Shown: positions 32,028 through 42,845, counted from the first letter of the stretch. The stretch is DNA of 64,000 nucleotides from JAVDCA01 sp963819385 (GCA_963819385.1 CAWFVV010000006.1:1674001-1738000); one strand, 5' to 3'. Numbers and translations: made by a program. The notes: generated by a model from the letters alone, not told the origin.

Positions 32028-32891
32028 TCAGCCGGCGGCGCCGGCGAGATGCGGCCCCTCGCCCCACACGTAGATGCAGGCGAACAGGAAGAGCCACACC
32101 ACGTCGACGAAGTGCCAGTACCAGGCGGCGAACTCGAAGCCGAGGTGCTGCTTGGGCGTGAACTGCCCCGAGAGAGCGCGGATCAGGCAGACGATCAGGA
32201 ACACCGAGCCGATGATGACATGGAAGCCGTGGAAGCCGGTCGCCATGAAGAAGGTGGCGCCGTAGATGTTGCCTTTGAAGGCAAATGCCGCGTGGCTGTA
32301 CTCCCAGGCCTGCACGCAGGTGAAGGTGAGGCCGAGCGCGATGGTGCAGATGAGGCCCCACTTGAGGCCTTTGCGGTCGTCGTGCAGCAGGGCGTGGTGC
32401 GCCCAGGTGACCGTGGTGCCCGAGGTGAGCAGGATCAGCGTATTGAGCAGCGGCAGGTGCCAGGGATCGAAGGTCTCGATGCCCTTCGGCGGCCAGACGC
32501 CGCCGATGAACGTGTCGCGCATCGCCTGAACGGTGTCGGAGGGAAACAGCGCCGTGTTGAAGTAGGCCCAGAACCACGCGACGAAAAACATCACCTCGGA
32601 GGCGATGAACAGGATCATGCCGTAGCGATGCGAGAGCTGCACCACGCGGGTGTGATGCCCCTCCTTGTCGGCCTCGCGCACCACGTCGCGCCACCAGCTG
32701 AACATGGTGTAAAGGATGCCCAGCACGCCGGCGATCAGGAGATAGCCCGCGCCGGGGAAGAGCTTGTGCATCCAGCAGATGGCGCCGACCGCCATGATGA
32801 AGGCCGACACCGACCCCACGGCCGGCCACGGGCTCGGGTCGACCAGGTGGTAGTCGTGGTGCTTGACGTGGGCATCCGCCATTTGCGTCAT
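32028..32891 (-). CDS. coxC: cytochrome c oxidase subunit III
   Basis: A 287-residue membrane protein with seven hydrophobic helices, the third core subunit of the aa3-type oxidase. Hallmarks are VKHHDYHLVDPSPWPAVGS at the N-terminus, GMILFIASEVMFFVAWFWAY, SGTTVTWAHHALLHDDRKGL and ATGFHGFHVIIGSVFLIVCL, ending with YWHFVDVVWLFLFACIYVWG. An internal ATG (MADAHVKHH, 32882) is also a possible start. It lies after ctaG and before the DUF983-SURF1 gene. Identity is secure. Confidence 0.97.
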   Translation of the reverse strand: MTQMADAHVKHHDYHLVDPSPWPAVGSVSAFIMAVGAICWMHKLFPGAGYLLIAGVLGILYTMFSWWRDVVREADKEGHHTRVVQLSHRYGMILFIASEVMFFVAWFWAYFNTALFPSDTVQAMRDTFIGGVWPPKGIETFDPWHLPLLNTLILLTSGTTVTWAHHALLHDDRKGLKWGLICTIALGLTFTCVQAWEYSHAAFAFKGNIYGATFFMATGFHGFHVIIGSVFLIVCLIRALSGQFTPKQHLGFEFAAWYWHFVDVVWLFLFACIYVWGEGPHLAGAAG

Positions 32892-32944
32892 CTCCGTCTT
32901 CTATTCCGTCGCGGCGCCTGCGCGCCACATTTGCGTTTGCAATC

Positions 32945-33553
32945 TCACAGTTTCCGTCCCGGACCCGGCAGCTCCGCGTTCCCGCTGGCCGGTTGCGACG
33001 GCTCGGTCACCGGAACCGGGTAGAACGTGTAGGACAGCGTAATGGTGTTGAGATCGTCCTCGTCGGCATCCTTCACGATCGACGGATCGACGTAGAACAC
33101 CACCGCCATCTGCCGCTTTTCGCCCGGCGCCATCCGTTGCTGGGTGAAGCAGAAGCAGTTGATCTTGGTGAAGTAGGCGCCGACCTGGGGCGGCGACACG
33201 TTGTAGGCCGCCTGCCCCTCGGTGACGCGCGCCGCCTCGTTGATCACGTTGTAGTAGACGGTCGCGACCTCGCCGATGTGCAGGTCGATCGAGGTGACCT
33301 CCGGCTCGAAGCGCCACGGCAGCCCGGAGCTGACATTGGAGTCGAACCGCACCGTGATCTTGCGCGCCAGCATCCCGGCGGGCGCGACCTTGGCGACCTG
33401 GGTCGTGCCGCCGAAACCGGTCGTACGGCAGAACCAGTTGTAGAGCGGCACCGCCGCATAGGCCGCACCTACCATCGCGGCGACGAACACGCCGCAGGCG
33501 GCCGCGACCGCGATGTCGCGCCTCGGCGTCGGGCGGCGGGGTGCATCGGTCAT
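32945..33553 (-). CDS. ctaG: cytochrome c oxidase assembly protein CtaG (Cox11)
   Basis: A 202-residue copper chaperone with one N-terminal membrane helix (DIAVAAACGVFVAAMVGAAY) and a periplasmic immunoglobulin-like domain. The copper-binding motif CFCF is at residues 133-136 within NCFCFTQQRMAPGEKRQM. It delivers Cu(I) to the CuB site of oxidase subunit I. YNWFCRTTGFGGTTQVAKVA near the helix is also typical of Cox11. The gene lies between the small membrane protein gene and coxC, as in many rhizobia. Confidence 0.96.
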   Translation of the reverse strand: MTDAPRRPTPRRDIAVAAACGVFVAAMVGAAYAAVPLYNWFCRTTGFGGTTQVAKVAPAGMLARKITVRFDSNVSSGLPWRFEPEVTSIDLHIGEVATVYYNVINEAARVTEGQAAYNVSPPQVGAYFTKINCFCFTQQRMAPGEKRQMAVVFYVDPSIVKDADEDDLNTITLSYTFYPVPVTEPSQPASGNAELPGPGRKL

Positions 33554-33566
33554 GGTGCGATCGTCC

Positions 33567-33752
33567 TCATGGTGCCGGCCCCAATGGATGCAGCCCCACT
33601 TTGACGATGGTCAGCGCGAAGAACACGGCAACGAGCACGCCGAGCGCGAGCGCGATGGCGATCGAGCGCGCGCGCTGGCGGCGCTTCTGCTCGTCGGTGA
33701 GCACGATGCCGTCTTTGTCATCGTGCTTGCTGTCTTGGACCATGACGCTCAT
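33567..33752 (-). CDS. small membrane protein of the oxidase cluster
   Basis: A 61-residue protein with a charged N-terminus (QDSKHDDKDGIVLTDEQKRR) and one membrane helix (IAIALALGVLVAVFFALTIV) near the C-terminus. Proteins of this size and layout lie between ctaB and ctaG in many rhizobial oxidase clusters and are sometimes called CoxF. The helix could help assemble the oxidase or serve as a small subunit, but this is inference from position. It starts only seven bases after the ctaB stop and ends 13 bases before ctaG. Confidence 0.8.
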   Translation of the reverse strand: MSVMVQDSKHDDKDGIVLTDEQKRRQRARSIAIALALGVLVAVFFALTIVKVGLHPLGPAP

Positions 33753-33759
33753 CCGCCGC

Positions 33760-34707
33760 TCACACGGCCCGGCCGAGCAGGTGCGCGAGCCGGTCGTCGG
33801 CCAGCAGCACCGCGAACAGGACGAAGAGATAAAGGATCGAGAATCCGAACAGCTGCTTCGCGCCCGTCAGCCCGGTCTCGCGCTTGACCCGGACGGCGAG
33901 CGCGACCATGCCGGCGCCCATGACGACCGCCGTCGCGCCGTAGAGCACGCCGGCGTAGCCGAGGATCCACGGCAGCGCGCCGAGCGGGGCGAGCACCAGC
34001 GAGTAGATCAGGATCTGCCGCCGGGTCTCCGCCTCTCCGGCGACGACCGGCAGCATCGGAATGCCGGCGCGCGCGTAGTCGCCGGCGCGCCACAGCGACA
34101 GCGCCCAGAAATGCGGCGGCGTCCAGAAGAAGATGATGAGGAACAGGATGATCGACTCGACGCCGAGGCCGCCGGTCGTGGCGGCCCAGCCGATCATCGG
34201 CGGGAACGCGCCGGCCGCGCCGCCGATCACGATGTTCTGCGGCGTCGAGCGCTTGAGCCACATCGTGTAGATCGCGACGTAGAAGAAGATCGTGAAGGCG
34301 AGGATCCCGGCGGCGAGCCAGTTGGCGGCAAGGCCGAGCACCACGACCGAGCCGCCCGCGAGCGTCATGCCGAAGCCGAGCGCCTCGCCGCGGGTGACGC
34401 GGCCGGCCGGGATCGGCCGGGCCGAGGTGCGCGCCATCACGGCGTCGATGTCGGCGTCGTACCACATGTTGAGCGCGCCGGCGGCGCCGGCGCCGATCGC
34501 GATGCACAGCAGCGAGATGAAGCCGACCACCGGATTGAGATGGCCGGGCGCGACCATCAGCCCGACCAGCGCCGTGAACACGACGAGCGACATCACGCGC
34601 GGCTTCATCAGCGCGATGTAGTCGCCGACGTCCGCGAGACTGGGCTCGGCACGCGCGTCCGCCCCCGCGGGGCGGGCGAGCTCGGCGCCTTGCGTCAACA
34701 GCGACAT
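33760..34707 (-). CDS. ctaB: protohaem IX farnesyltransferase (haem O synthase)
   Basis: A 315-residue membrane enzyme that adds a farnesyl group to haem B, giving haem O for the oxidase. It has about eight helices. The prenyl-binding aspartate motif NMWYDADIDAVMARTSARPI and a second acidic region (FFWTPPHFWALSLWRAGDYA) are clear. It belongs to the UbiA family. The gene follows coxA after 41 bases on the same strand and precedes the small membrane protein gene. CyoE is an equivalent name. Identity is secure. Confidence 0.97.
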   Translation of the reverse strand: MSLLTQGAELARPAGADARAEPSLADVGDYIALMKPRVMSLVVFTALVGLMVAPGHLNPVVGFISLLCIAIGAGAAGALNMWYDADIDAVMARTSARPIPAGRVTRGEALGFGMTLAGGSVVVLGLAANWLAAGILAFTIFFYVAIYTMWLKRSTPQNIVIGGAAGAFPPMIGWAATTGGLGVESIILFLIIFFWTPPHFWALSLWRAGDYARAGIPMLPVVAGEAETRRQILIYSLVLAPLGALPWILGYAGVLYGATAVVMGAGMVALAVRVKRETGLTGAKQLFGFSILYLFVLFAVLLADDRLAHLLGRAV

Positions 34708-34748
34708 CGTAGCGTAGTCTCAACTCGTATGCGGTCGTCCGCCGCGCC

Positions 34749-36356
34749 TCACTTGATGCGCGGCAGCACCTCGAACTGGTGGAACGGCGGCGGCGACGTG
34801 AGCGTCCACTCGAGCGTGGTCGCGCCCGGCCCCCACGGATTGTTGGCTGCCTTCTCTTTGCGCAGGAAGGCGCTCACCATCCCGTAGAAAAAGATCAGGA
34901 TGCCGACGCCGGCGATGTAGGAGCCGATCGAGGAGATGAAATTCCAGTCGGCGAACGCATCCGGATAGTCGGCGACGCGACGCGGCATGCCGGCAAGGCC
35001 GAGGAAGTGTTGCGGGAAGAAGATCAGGTTGACGCCGACGAACGTCACCCAGAAGTGCAGCTTGCCGATCCACTCCTCGTACATGTAGCCGGTGAATTTC
35101 GGGAACCAGTAGTACCAGCCGGCGAAGATCGTGAACACGGCGCCGAGCGAGAGCACGTAGTGGAAGTGCGCTATCACGTAGTAGGTGTCGTGCAGGGAAC
35201 GGTCGACGCCCGCATTGGCGAGCACCACACCGGAGACGCCGCCCACCGTGAACAGGAAGATGAAGCCGACAGCCCACAGCATCGGCGTCTTGAACTCGAT
35301 CGAACCGCCCCACATGGTGGCGATCCACGAGAAGATCTTCACGCCGGTCGGCACCGCGATCACCATCGTGGCGGCGACGAAATAGGCCTGCGTGCCCGAC
35401 GACATGCCGACCGTGTACATGTGGTGTGCCCACACGACGAAGCCGATGCCGCCGATCGCGACCATCGCGTAGGCCATGCCGAGATAGCCGAACACCGGCT
35501 TCTTCGAGAACGTCGCGATGATCTGGCTGACCATGCCGAAGCCGGGCAGGATCAGGATGTAGACTTCGGGATGACCGAAGAACCAGAACAGGTGCTGGAA
35601 CAGCAGCGGATCGCCGCCGCCCTCGGGGCTGAAGAAGGTCGTGCCGAAGTTGCGGTCTGTGAGCAGCATCGTGATCGCGCCGGCGAGAACCGGCAGCGCC
35701 AGCAGCAGCAGGAACACGGTGACCAGGATCGACCACACGAACAGCGGCATCTTGTGCAGCGTCATGCCGGGCGCGCGCATGTTGAAGATCGTGGTGATGA
35801 AATTGATGGCGCCGAGGATCGAGGACGCGCCGGCGAGATGGATCGACAGGATGGCGAAGTCGACTGCCGGGCCCGGGTGGCCGCTCGTCGAGAGCGGCGC
35901 ATAGAGCGTCCACCCGGTGCCGGCACCGGCGGAGCCCGGCTCGCCCTCGACGAAGGCCGAGGTGAGCAGCAGCGCGAACGAGGCCGGCAGCAGCCAGAAC
36001 GAGATGTTGTTCATGCGCGGGAACGCCATGTCGGGCGCCCCGATCATCAGCGGCACGATCCAGTTGCCGAAGCCGCCGATCATCGCCGGCATCACCATGA
36101 AGAAGATCATGATGAGGCCGTGCGCGGTGGCGAAGACGTTGTATTCGTGCGTCTGATGGAAGATCTGCACGCCCGGGTACATTAGCTCGGCGCGGATCGC
36201 GATCGACATCGCGGCGCCGATCGTGCCAGCCGCCATCGCGAACACGAGGTACATCGTGCCGATGTCCTTGTGATTGGTCGAGTAGACGAAACGCCGCCAT
36301 CCCGTCGGATGGCTGTGCTCATGGTCATGGGTGTCGGCTGCTGCGTGCGTTGCCAT
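34749..36356 (-). CDS. coxA: cytochrome c oxidase subunit I (aa3 type)
   Basis: A 535-residue core subunit with 12 membrane helices that holds haem a and the haem a3-CuB centre. Motifs include the haem a histidine region THEYNVFATAHGLIMIFFMV, the CuB and Tyr region WFFGHPEVYILILPGFGMVS, the double histidine VVWAHHMYTVGM, and FHYVLSLGAVFTIFAGWYYW. The GFGMVSQI-like K-channel segment is intact. It sits between coxB and ctaB. This is the low-affinity aerobic terminal oxidase; a cbb3 operon is not in the window. Confidence 0.98.
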   Translation of the reverse strand: MATHAAADTHDHEHSHPTGWRRFVYSTNHKDIGTMYLVFAMAAGTIGAAMSIAIRAELMYPGVQIFHQTHEYNVFATAHGLIMIFFMVMPAMIGGFGNWIVPLMIGAPDMAFPRMNNISFWLLPASFALLLTSAFVEGEPGSAGAGTGWTLYAPLSTSGHPGPAVDFAILSIHLAGASSILGAINFITTIFNMRAPGMTLHKMPLFVWSILVTVFLLLLALPVLAGAITMLLTDRNFGTTFFSPEGGGDPLLFQHLFWFFGHPEVYILILPGFGMVSQIIATFSKKPVFGYLGMAYAMVAIGGIGFVVWAHHMYTVGMSSGTQAYFVAATMVIAVPTGVKIFSWIATMWGGSIEFKTPMLWAVGFIFLFTVGGVSGVVLANAGVDRSLHDTYYVIAHFHYVLSLGAVFTIFAGWYYWFPKFTGYMYEEWIGKLHFWVTFVGVNLIFFPQHFLGLAGMPRRVADYPDAFADWNFISSIGSYIAGVGILIFFYGMVSAFLRKEKAANNPWGPGATTLEWTLTSPPPFHQFEVLPRIK

Positions 36357-36441
36357 GTGCTTCCTTAGTCCTTCAACGCTCGTTCAAATCCCAAGCTCGC
36401 GATGGCGCGGGCTCTCCGCTCTCGCCCCCAGGCGAACCTCT

Positions 36442-37344
36442 TCACTTGGCCGCGACCGCAACCGCGGTCGGCGTGTCTTTGCTCGATTTGGCCGCGACTG
36501 CAACCGTGGCCGGCGTATCGTCGCTCGCATACTTCTTTTTCGCCTCGGCGAGCCAGGCCTGGAACTCCTGGTTGCTCACGACGTGCACGGCGATCGGCAT
36601 GAAGGCGTGATCCCGACCGCACAGCTGGGAGCACTGGCCGTAATACATGCCTTCGCGCGTCGCCTTGAACCAGGTTTCGTTGATGCGGCCCGGGATCGCG
36701 TCGATCTTGACGCCGAATGAAGGCACCGACCAGGAGTGGATCACGTCGGCGCCGGTGACCAGCACCCGCACCACCTTGTTGACCGGCACCACCAGCTCGT
36801 TGTCGACGGCCAGGAGGCGTGGAACGTCGGCCTTAGGATCCTTGACGAGACGCGCCTGGCGCTCGTCGTCCTTGAGCATCAGCGAATCGTATTCGAACTT
36901 GCCGTTGTCGGGATAGCTGTAGCTCCAGAACCACTGCTTGCCGGTCACCTTCACGGTAAGGTCGGCGGGCGGCGTGTTGAGCTGGAAGAAGAGCAGCTTG
37001 AACGACGGCACCGCGATCCCCAGCAGAATCAGGATCGGAAGGAGCGTCCACAGGACCTCGACAAACGTGTTGTGGGTCGTGCGCGACGGCGTCGGGTTGG
37101 CGCGCGAATTGAACCGGAAGATCACGATCAGCAGGAGCACCAGGACGAACCCGGCGATGAGCGTGATGATCACCACCAGCCAATTGTGAAACCAGACGAT
37201 GTCGTCCATCACCGGCGTGACGGACCCCTGCGGCCCGATTTCCCAGGGCGTCGGCTGGCCGTACCCGGCCCACGCGGCGCTCGCGCCCGCGATCGCCATC
37301 ACGGCCAGCAGCGCCGTAATGCAAATTCGGGAAATGACTCGCAT
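36442..37344 (-). CDS. coxB: cytochrome c oxidase subunit II
   Basis: A 300-residue subunit that receives electrons from cytochrome c at its CuA centre. A signal peptide (ALLAVMAIAGASAAWAG), two membrane helices (about 55-78 and 95-118) and a periplasmic cupredoxin domain follow. CuA ligands are His203, Cys238, Cys242, His246 and Met249 (YGQCSQLCGRDHAFMP). KQWFWSYSYPD is the aromatic entry region. The C-terminus is unusual: DTPATVAVAAK and DTPTAVAVAAK repeat, a short in-frame duplication unlikely to affect function. It is the first gene of the oxidase operon. Confidence 0.98.
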   Translation of the reverse strand: MRVISRICITALLAVMAIAGASAAWAGYGQPTPWEIGPQGSVTPVMDDIVWFHNWLVVIITLIAGFVLVLLLIVIFRFNSRANPTPSRTTHNTFVEVLWTLLPILILLGIAVPSFKLLFFQLNTPPADLTVKVTGKQWFWSYSYPDNGKFEYDSLMLKDDERQARLVKDPKADVPRLLAVDNELVVPVNKVVRVLVTGADVIHSWSVPSFGVKIDAIPGRINETWFKATREGMYYGQCSQLCGRDHAFMPIAVHVVSNQEFQAWLAEAKKKYASDDTPATVAVAAKSSKDTPTAVAVAAK

Positions 37345-37395
37345 CGTTGTCCGTGCTCCTTCGACGAGTTGCGGCTGTCGCCGAGCCGCTATGTT

Positions 37396-37503
37396 GGCGC
37401 ATATCCTTTACGGCGAACCGGTATCCACTCCGCCGGGAGATGCGCGATATCTTTATTGCGCACCCTCGCCGGCGAACCCCAGACCCTTCACCGGAACATG
37501 CGC
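37396..37503. repeat. dispersed palindromic repeat related to the 57-bp tandem family
   Basis: It begins ggcgcatatcc, includes cggcgaaccggtatccact and gccgggagatgcgc, and ends with accggaacatgcg. This is a rearranged copy of the units at 27183-27321 and 26261-26333. It lies upstream of the coxB start in a gap of about 510 bases where I see no gene; the rest of the gap holds no recognised signal. Confidence 0.65.
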
Positions 37504-37857
37504 TTCGCACCGTACTCGCGAGGCAGGTGCGATTTTGACACGCCGCTGCGACCCAGGGCCGCATTGGCCGAGTTTCCAGCGCGCGGGGGGCGCGCCCGGA
37601 AGAAACCCGGCTTCTCAAACCACAATTCAGCCCGGCTCGCAACGTGCCTCATTGCATGACCCACGACATCTTCCCATGACCCAGCGGGAAGCTCGATTCG
37701 GCCGGTGGATCAATCGGATTCGAGCGCGCTCCGGCGGTTCGCCCCTCATTCTTGACACGATGGGCCGGTTCTGTACCTCAGCTTCCGGTGCCGTTGCCGG
37801 GCGCGATTTGCACACACGGACGACCCGGCGGGCGCCGGCGCAGGAGGAAGCTCGACC

Positions 37858-38382
37858 ATGCCGTATCTCCGCGGGGGCGCACCGCGATCGGCTTTGACCG
37901 CCTTCATCGTGATCGCTGCCTGCCTGCTCGGATCGACCATGGATGCCGCGGCCCAGGGCGCGATCCGCTCCGTGCATGGCGACTGGCAAATCCGCTGCGA
38001 AACCCCGCCCGGCGCCCAGAGCGAGCAATGTGCGCTGTTTCAGAGCGTGGTCGCCGAGGATCGCGCCACCGTCGGCATCACGGTGTTGGTGCTCAAGACC
38101 GCCGACCAGAAGACGCGCCTGATGCGGGTCCAGGCCCCGCTCGGCGTTTTGCTGCCGGCCGGGCTCGGCCTCAAGGTCGACAATGTGGATGTCGGCCGCG
38201 CCGGCTTCGTCAAATGCCTGCCGCGCGGCTGCTACGCCGAGGTCGTCATGGACGACAAGCTGGTCGGCCAGCTGCGCAACGGCACCACGGCGACCTTTTT
38301 CATCTTCCAGACGCCGGAGGAAGGCATCGGTTTCCCGCTGAGCCTGAAAGGCTTCGGCGAGGGGTACGATCAGCTACCGTGA
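37858..38382 (+). CDS. invasion-associated locus B (IalB) family exported protein
   Basis: A 174-residue exported protein. The signal peptide (LTAFIVIAACLLGSTMDAAA) precedes a domain typical of the IalB family: VHGDWQIRCETPPGAQSEQC, GITVLVLKTADQKTRLMRVQ, PLGVLLPAGLGLKVDN and FVKCLPRGCYAEVVMDDKLV, with four cysteines likely paired. The family was named from Bartonella, where IalB aids erythrocyte entry, but it is widespread in non-pathogenic rhizobia, so no invasion role is implied. GGAGGAAGCTCGACC precedes the ATG. It converges on the subtilase gene. Confidence 0.9.
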   Translation: MPYLRGGAPRSALTAFIVIAACLLGSTMDAAAQGAIRSVHGDWQIRCETPPGAQSEQCALFQSVVAEDRATVGITVLVLKTADQKTRLMRVQAPLGVLLPAGLGLKVDNVDVGRAGFVKCLPRGCYAEVVMDDKLVGQLRNGTTATFFIFQTPEEGIGFPLSLKGFGEGYDQLP

Positions 38383-38387
38383 CGACC

Positions 38388-38455
38388 GCGAATGGGGAAT
38401 AGCGAGTAGGGAAAAGTGGCTCGAGGCCGCAATTCGCAATTCGCTACTCGCCTTT
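38388..38455. repeat. inverted repeat between convergent ialB-like and subtilase genes
   Basis: The arms agcgagtagggaaaag and cgctactcgcctttcc are largely complementary across about 25 bases. Position between two convergent stops suggests a bidirectional terminator, although the match is imperfect and the T-runs are short. Confidence 0.45.
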
Positions 38456-38458
38456 CCC

Positions 38459-40063
38459 TCAATGCGTCAGCGTGCTCATCGCCGTCGCTGGCGCGATCGC
38501 GAGCAGCGCCGCATAGGCGTCGACCAGCCCGGCCCCATACTCGTCGTCGCGGCCCTTGGGGCCGAGGTCGTGGGCGGTGCCCATCAGGATCGCCTGCACG
38601 GCCGCGGGCGTAAGGCTCGGATTGCGCTCGAGGAGCAGCGCCGCAAGCCCGCTCACATGGGCGGTGGCGACCGACGTTCCGGTGGTGAAGCCGTAGCCGC
38701 CCCGGGGGGCAGCGACGAAGATCTCGACCCCGGGCGCCGCAACCGCGACGTAGGCGCCGTGGTTGGCAACATTCAGCACATGGTCGTCGATGTCGGTCGC
38801 CGTCACGGCGATCACCTCGGGATACGCGGCCGGATAGTCGGGCGCCGCCCGTGGGCCGTCATTGCCGGCGGCCGCGACCAGCACCATGCCCTTTTGCCGC
38901 GTGGCGGCGATCATCTTATGCAGCTCGGGATCCGGCGGCCCCGTGAAGCTCATATTGACGACGCGCGCGGCGGAATTGGCCGTCCATTGCAGCGCATCGA
39001 GGACACGGGTCGTCGTGCCACGCGCGCCGCTGCTCTCGCCGTCGAAGGCCCGCACCGCCAGGATTTGCGCGCCCGGCGCCACGCCCATGAGCCTGCCATG
39101 CGCCACGATCGCGCTCGCCATGGCGGTGCCGTGGCGGTGCGGGACGAGGTCGCCGCCAAAGGCGTCGAACCCGCCCGCGACGGCGCCGCTCAAATCGGGG
39201 TGGCGCGAATCGATTCCCGAATCGATGACCGCAACGAGCACGTGGTCGCCGGTCGCGAGACGATGTGCCTGCGGCAGGTGCAGCTTGCTCACCGCGTACT
39301 GCATCGGATCGCCGATCGCGGCGGACGGCGCGCCCGCGTCCTGCAGCGTATAGACGTAGTTCGGCTGCACGGCGGCGATGCGCCGATCGGCCTGCAGGCC
39401 GCCGATCACGGCCGGGACCTGCCGACGGTCGGTGATGCGAAAACGATAGAGCACCGTATTGATCAGCGGCAGCGGATGACGGCCGAGCAGCGCCAGCCGC
39501 TGGTCCTGGGCGAAACTGACGATCGCCTGGGGTGGAACATTGGCGGCGAAGCTGACCAGGACCTCGTCGGGGACGAAGCGGCGATCGCTGCCGCTGGCCG
39601 CGGCGCCCGAGGTGCCGGTGGCCGCGTTTGCGCCTGCCGCCGAGGCGCCGAGCGGCCCGGACGGCTGAGCATTGGTCACGCCGATCGGACCGTTCGGGAC
39701 CGTGGGCGGCCCGATGACGATCGGGCGGCGTGGCCGGAAGGGCCGCCGCGGCGGCTTATCTCCGCCCCGCGCGGGCGGTGGCAGCAGCACAAAACGCGCG
39801 CCCAGGCGACGGGCGCCCCAGTTGGAGCCGCGATGGGTCAGCGGGCGAGAGGCCTGGCGGGCCGTTCCAACGGCATGAAAGCCGGAAGATCCGCGCGACC
39901 CCATAGCGGCGGCGCTGTCGACGCTCGCCCACAGAACCGGGGCGGCCGCGATCGAGAGCCAGGTCAGCACGATCGTGCGCAGCGACCGATACCAACGGCG
40001 CGACCGCGACGCCGAGCCGGCGGCCGGCCCCTGCTCGCCCGAATGTCGCTGCTCGATGGTCAT
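38459..40063 (-). CDS. exported subtilisin-like serine protease (S8)
   Basis: A 534-residue protease. An N-terminal membrane-spanning or signal segment (LRTIVLTWLSIAAAPVLWAS) is followed by a long Gly/Arg/Pro-rich linker, an inhibitor-like propeptide (FVPDEVLVSFAANVPPQAIV) and the catalytic domain. The triad is visible as Asp in VAVIDSGIDSRHPDL, His in PHRHGTAMASAIVAHG and Ser in TTGTSVATAHVSGLAALL, with the oxyanion Asn in VAAAGNDGPR. I chose the ATG at 40063, preceded by GAGGAG; an upstream open frame is not conserved. It converges with the ialB-like gene. Substrates are unknown. Confidence 0.92.
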   Translation of the reverse strand: MTIEQRHSGEQGPAAGSASRSRRWYRSLRTIVLTWLSIAAAPVLWASVDSAAAMGSRGSSGFHAVGTARQASRPLTHRGSNWGARRLGARFVLLPPPARGGDKPPRRPFRPRRPIVIGPPTVPNGPIGVTNAQPSGPLGASAAGANAATGTSGAAASGSDRRFVPDEVLVSFAANVPPQAIVSFAQDQRLALLGRHPLPLINTVLYRFRITDRRQVPAVIGGLQADRRIAAVQPNYVYTLQDAGAPSAAIGDPMQYAVSKLHLPQAHRLATGDHVLVAVIDSGIDSRHPDLSGAVAGGFDAFGGDLVPHRHGTAMASAIVAHGRLMGVAPGAQILAVRAFDGESSGARGTTTRVLDALQWTANSAARVVNMSFTGPPDPELHKMIAATRQKGMVLVAAAGNDGPRAAPDYPAAYPEVIAVTATDIDDHVLNVANHGAYVAVAAPGVEIFVAAPRGGYGFTTGTSVATAHVSGLAALLLERNPSLTPAAVQAILMGTAHDLGPKGRDDEYGAGLVDAYAALLAIAPATAMSTLTH

Positions 40064-40278
40064 CGCGCGCTCCTCACATTCGTGGCGGCCCAAGCCGCCT
40101 CCAGGGTGTTGTCCGATGAGCCTTGCGGATGCCGGTAGCGCGTCACCGGCTGACCGTGGGGGACTCATGGGTTGGTGGCCCGGCAGCGGCGGCGGGTTCA
40201 AAAAGGATGCGAATTGCGCGGCGATGACCTATCTGATGGTGACCCGTTCGTTGCCGCCCCCTCCCCGGGAACCCGCCC

Positions 40279-41703
<1,425 letters not shown>

Positions 41704-41991
41704 TCATCCCTCACTTCATGAGCGGGCACTGCGGGCCGTGATTCGCGGCCCGGGCTGGCGCGCGCGAATGTCACGCCCTCCCCTTCATCCCCCTCAAGCG
41801 AATCACCTCAGCGCGATTCGCGGGCCCGATGTGCCAAGCAACAAAAGGTATTTCTTTAGAGAATTTGTGAAATATCTAAACATATTAACGTGTTGCGCCG
41901 CAAAATGACCCCATTTTGAACAGGGATTCGCGCCAATCGCCAAGCATTCCGCGCCCCATCGTCATCCCATCACCATGGAAGGGGGAATGGA
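41704..41991. promoter_or_regulatory. AT-rich upstream region of the RlpA-like gene
   Basis: The part at 41840-41930 is the most AT-rich stretch of the neighbourhood (for example ggtatttctttagagaattt and aaatatctaaacatattaac). A perfect 7-bp inverted repeat, caaaatg-accc-cattttg, lies at 41901-41918 and could be an operator. No clear -35/-10 pair with normal spacing was found, so the promoter itself is not placed. Confidence 0.4.
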
Positions 41992-42498
41992 ATGAAGTCG
42001 AAAATCCTTTTGGCGTGCGTATTTTCTGCAGGTATTCTCGCGACAACAATAGGCTCTGCCAGCTCTACTGAGCGGCACGCTCATATGCGGGTGCATTACT
42101 TGCACTTGCATCGGCACGCCGCCTATCTCGCGGTTCACCGATATGCGCACCATCATCGCGCCGTCGCGTGGCGGGTTCGGCACGAGCGGCCGGAGAGCGC
42201 CGACGTGGCGGTCGGTGGCGGCGAGTACTCCGGTATCGCGTCGGTCTATCGGGGCGGCCATACGGCAAACGGCGAGTTCGCCTCGTCCGGTGGCATGACG
42301 GCGGCGCACCGTACGTTGCCGTTCGGAACCATGGTGCGGGTCACCAACCGCAGCACCGGGCGCTCGATCGTCGTGCGCATCAATGATCGCGGTCCGTTCG
42401 TGCGTGGCCGCGTGATCGACCTCACGCCGGCCGGTGCGCACGCGCTCGGCTTCTCGGGTCTCGCGCCGGTGACGCTCGCGGTGGTCGGCCGCGGCTGA
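41992..42498 (+). CDS. RlpA-like double-psi beta-barrel lipoprotein-family protein
   Basis: A 168-residue exported protein with a signal peptide (ILLACVFSAGILATTIGSAS) and a His-rich linker. The C-terminal RlpA domain reads SGIASVYRGGHTANGEFAS, MTAAHRTLPFGTMVRVTN, GRSIVVRINDRGPFVRGRVI and DLTPAGAHALGF. Catalytic positions of RlpA lytic transglycosylases (the Asp in NDRGPF and the preceding His in AAHRTLP) are present. It probably binds or cleaves denuded peptidoglycan glycans. There is no SPOR domain, so septal targeting may differ from classical RlpA. GAATGGA precedes the ATG. Confidence 0.93.
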   Translation: MKSKILLACVFSAGILATTIGSASSTERHAHMRVHYLHLHRHAAYLAVHRYAHHHRAVAWRVRHERPESADVAVGGGEYSGIASVYRGGHTANGEFASSGGMTAAHRTLPFGTMVRVTNRSTGRSIVVRINDRGPFVRGRVIDLTPAGAHALGFSGLAPVTLAVVGRG

Positions 42499-42605
42499 GC
42501 CAACGAGCCGGCCTTTGCGGAACGCAAAAGAGCCGGCTTCGGCAACTACCCTTGCCTCCCGGGGGCCATGCGCATTATGCTTGCGCATGACCCCGGGAGG
42601 CGCCG

Positions 42606-42845
42606 ATGATGAGCCAGCGCCCAGTCAAGAAACGCGCCGTCAACCTGTTCGTCGATGCCGACTTGCTCGACGAGGCGCGCCGGCTGCGCATCAATGTGTC
42701 GGAGACGCTGGAACGCCGCCTGCGCACGATCGTGCGGGCAGATGCGGAAAAGCGTTGGCTGGAGCAGAATCGGGCGGCGATCGATGCCTACAATCGACGC
42801 GTCGCCACCCACGGTCTGCTCGCCGACGACGCGACGCTCCTGTAG
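42606..42845 (+). CDS. ccdA: CcdA-type antitoxin
   Basis: A 79-residue protein that matches CcdA: a ribbon-helix-helix DNA-binding N-terminus (KKRAVNLFVDADLLDEARRL, then RINVSETLERRLRTI) and a C-terminal toxin-binding tail with WLEQNRAAIDAYNRRVATHG, the classic CcdA ending. It should bind and neutralise CcdB and repress the operon. GGGAGGCGCC precedes the start. The toxin gene begins six bases after its stop. An ATG one codon later is also possible. Confidence 0.93.
   Translation: MMSQRPVKKRAVNLFVDADLLDEARRLRINVSETLERRLRTIVRADAEKRWLEQNRAAIDAYNRRVATHGLLADDATLL

Noticed and set aside
37858..38382. Virulence role for the IalB-like protein
   Set aside because: The family is common in free-living rhizobia and no other virulence genes are visible.
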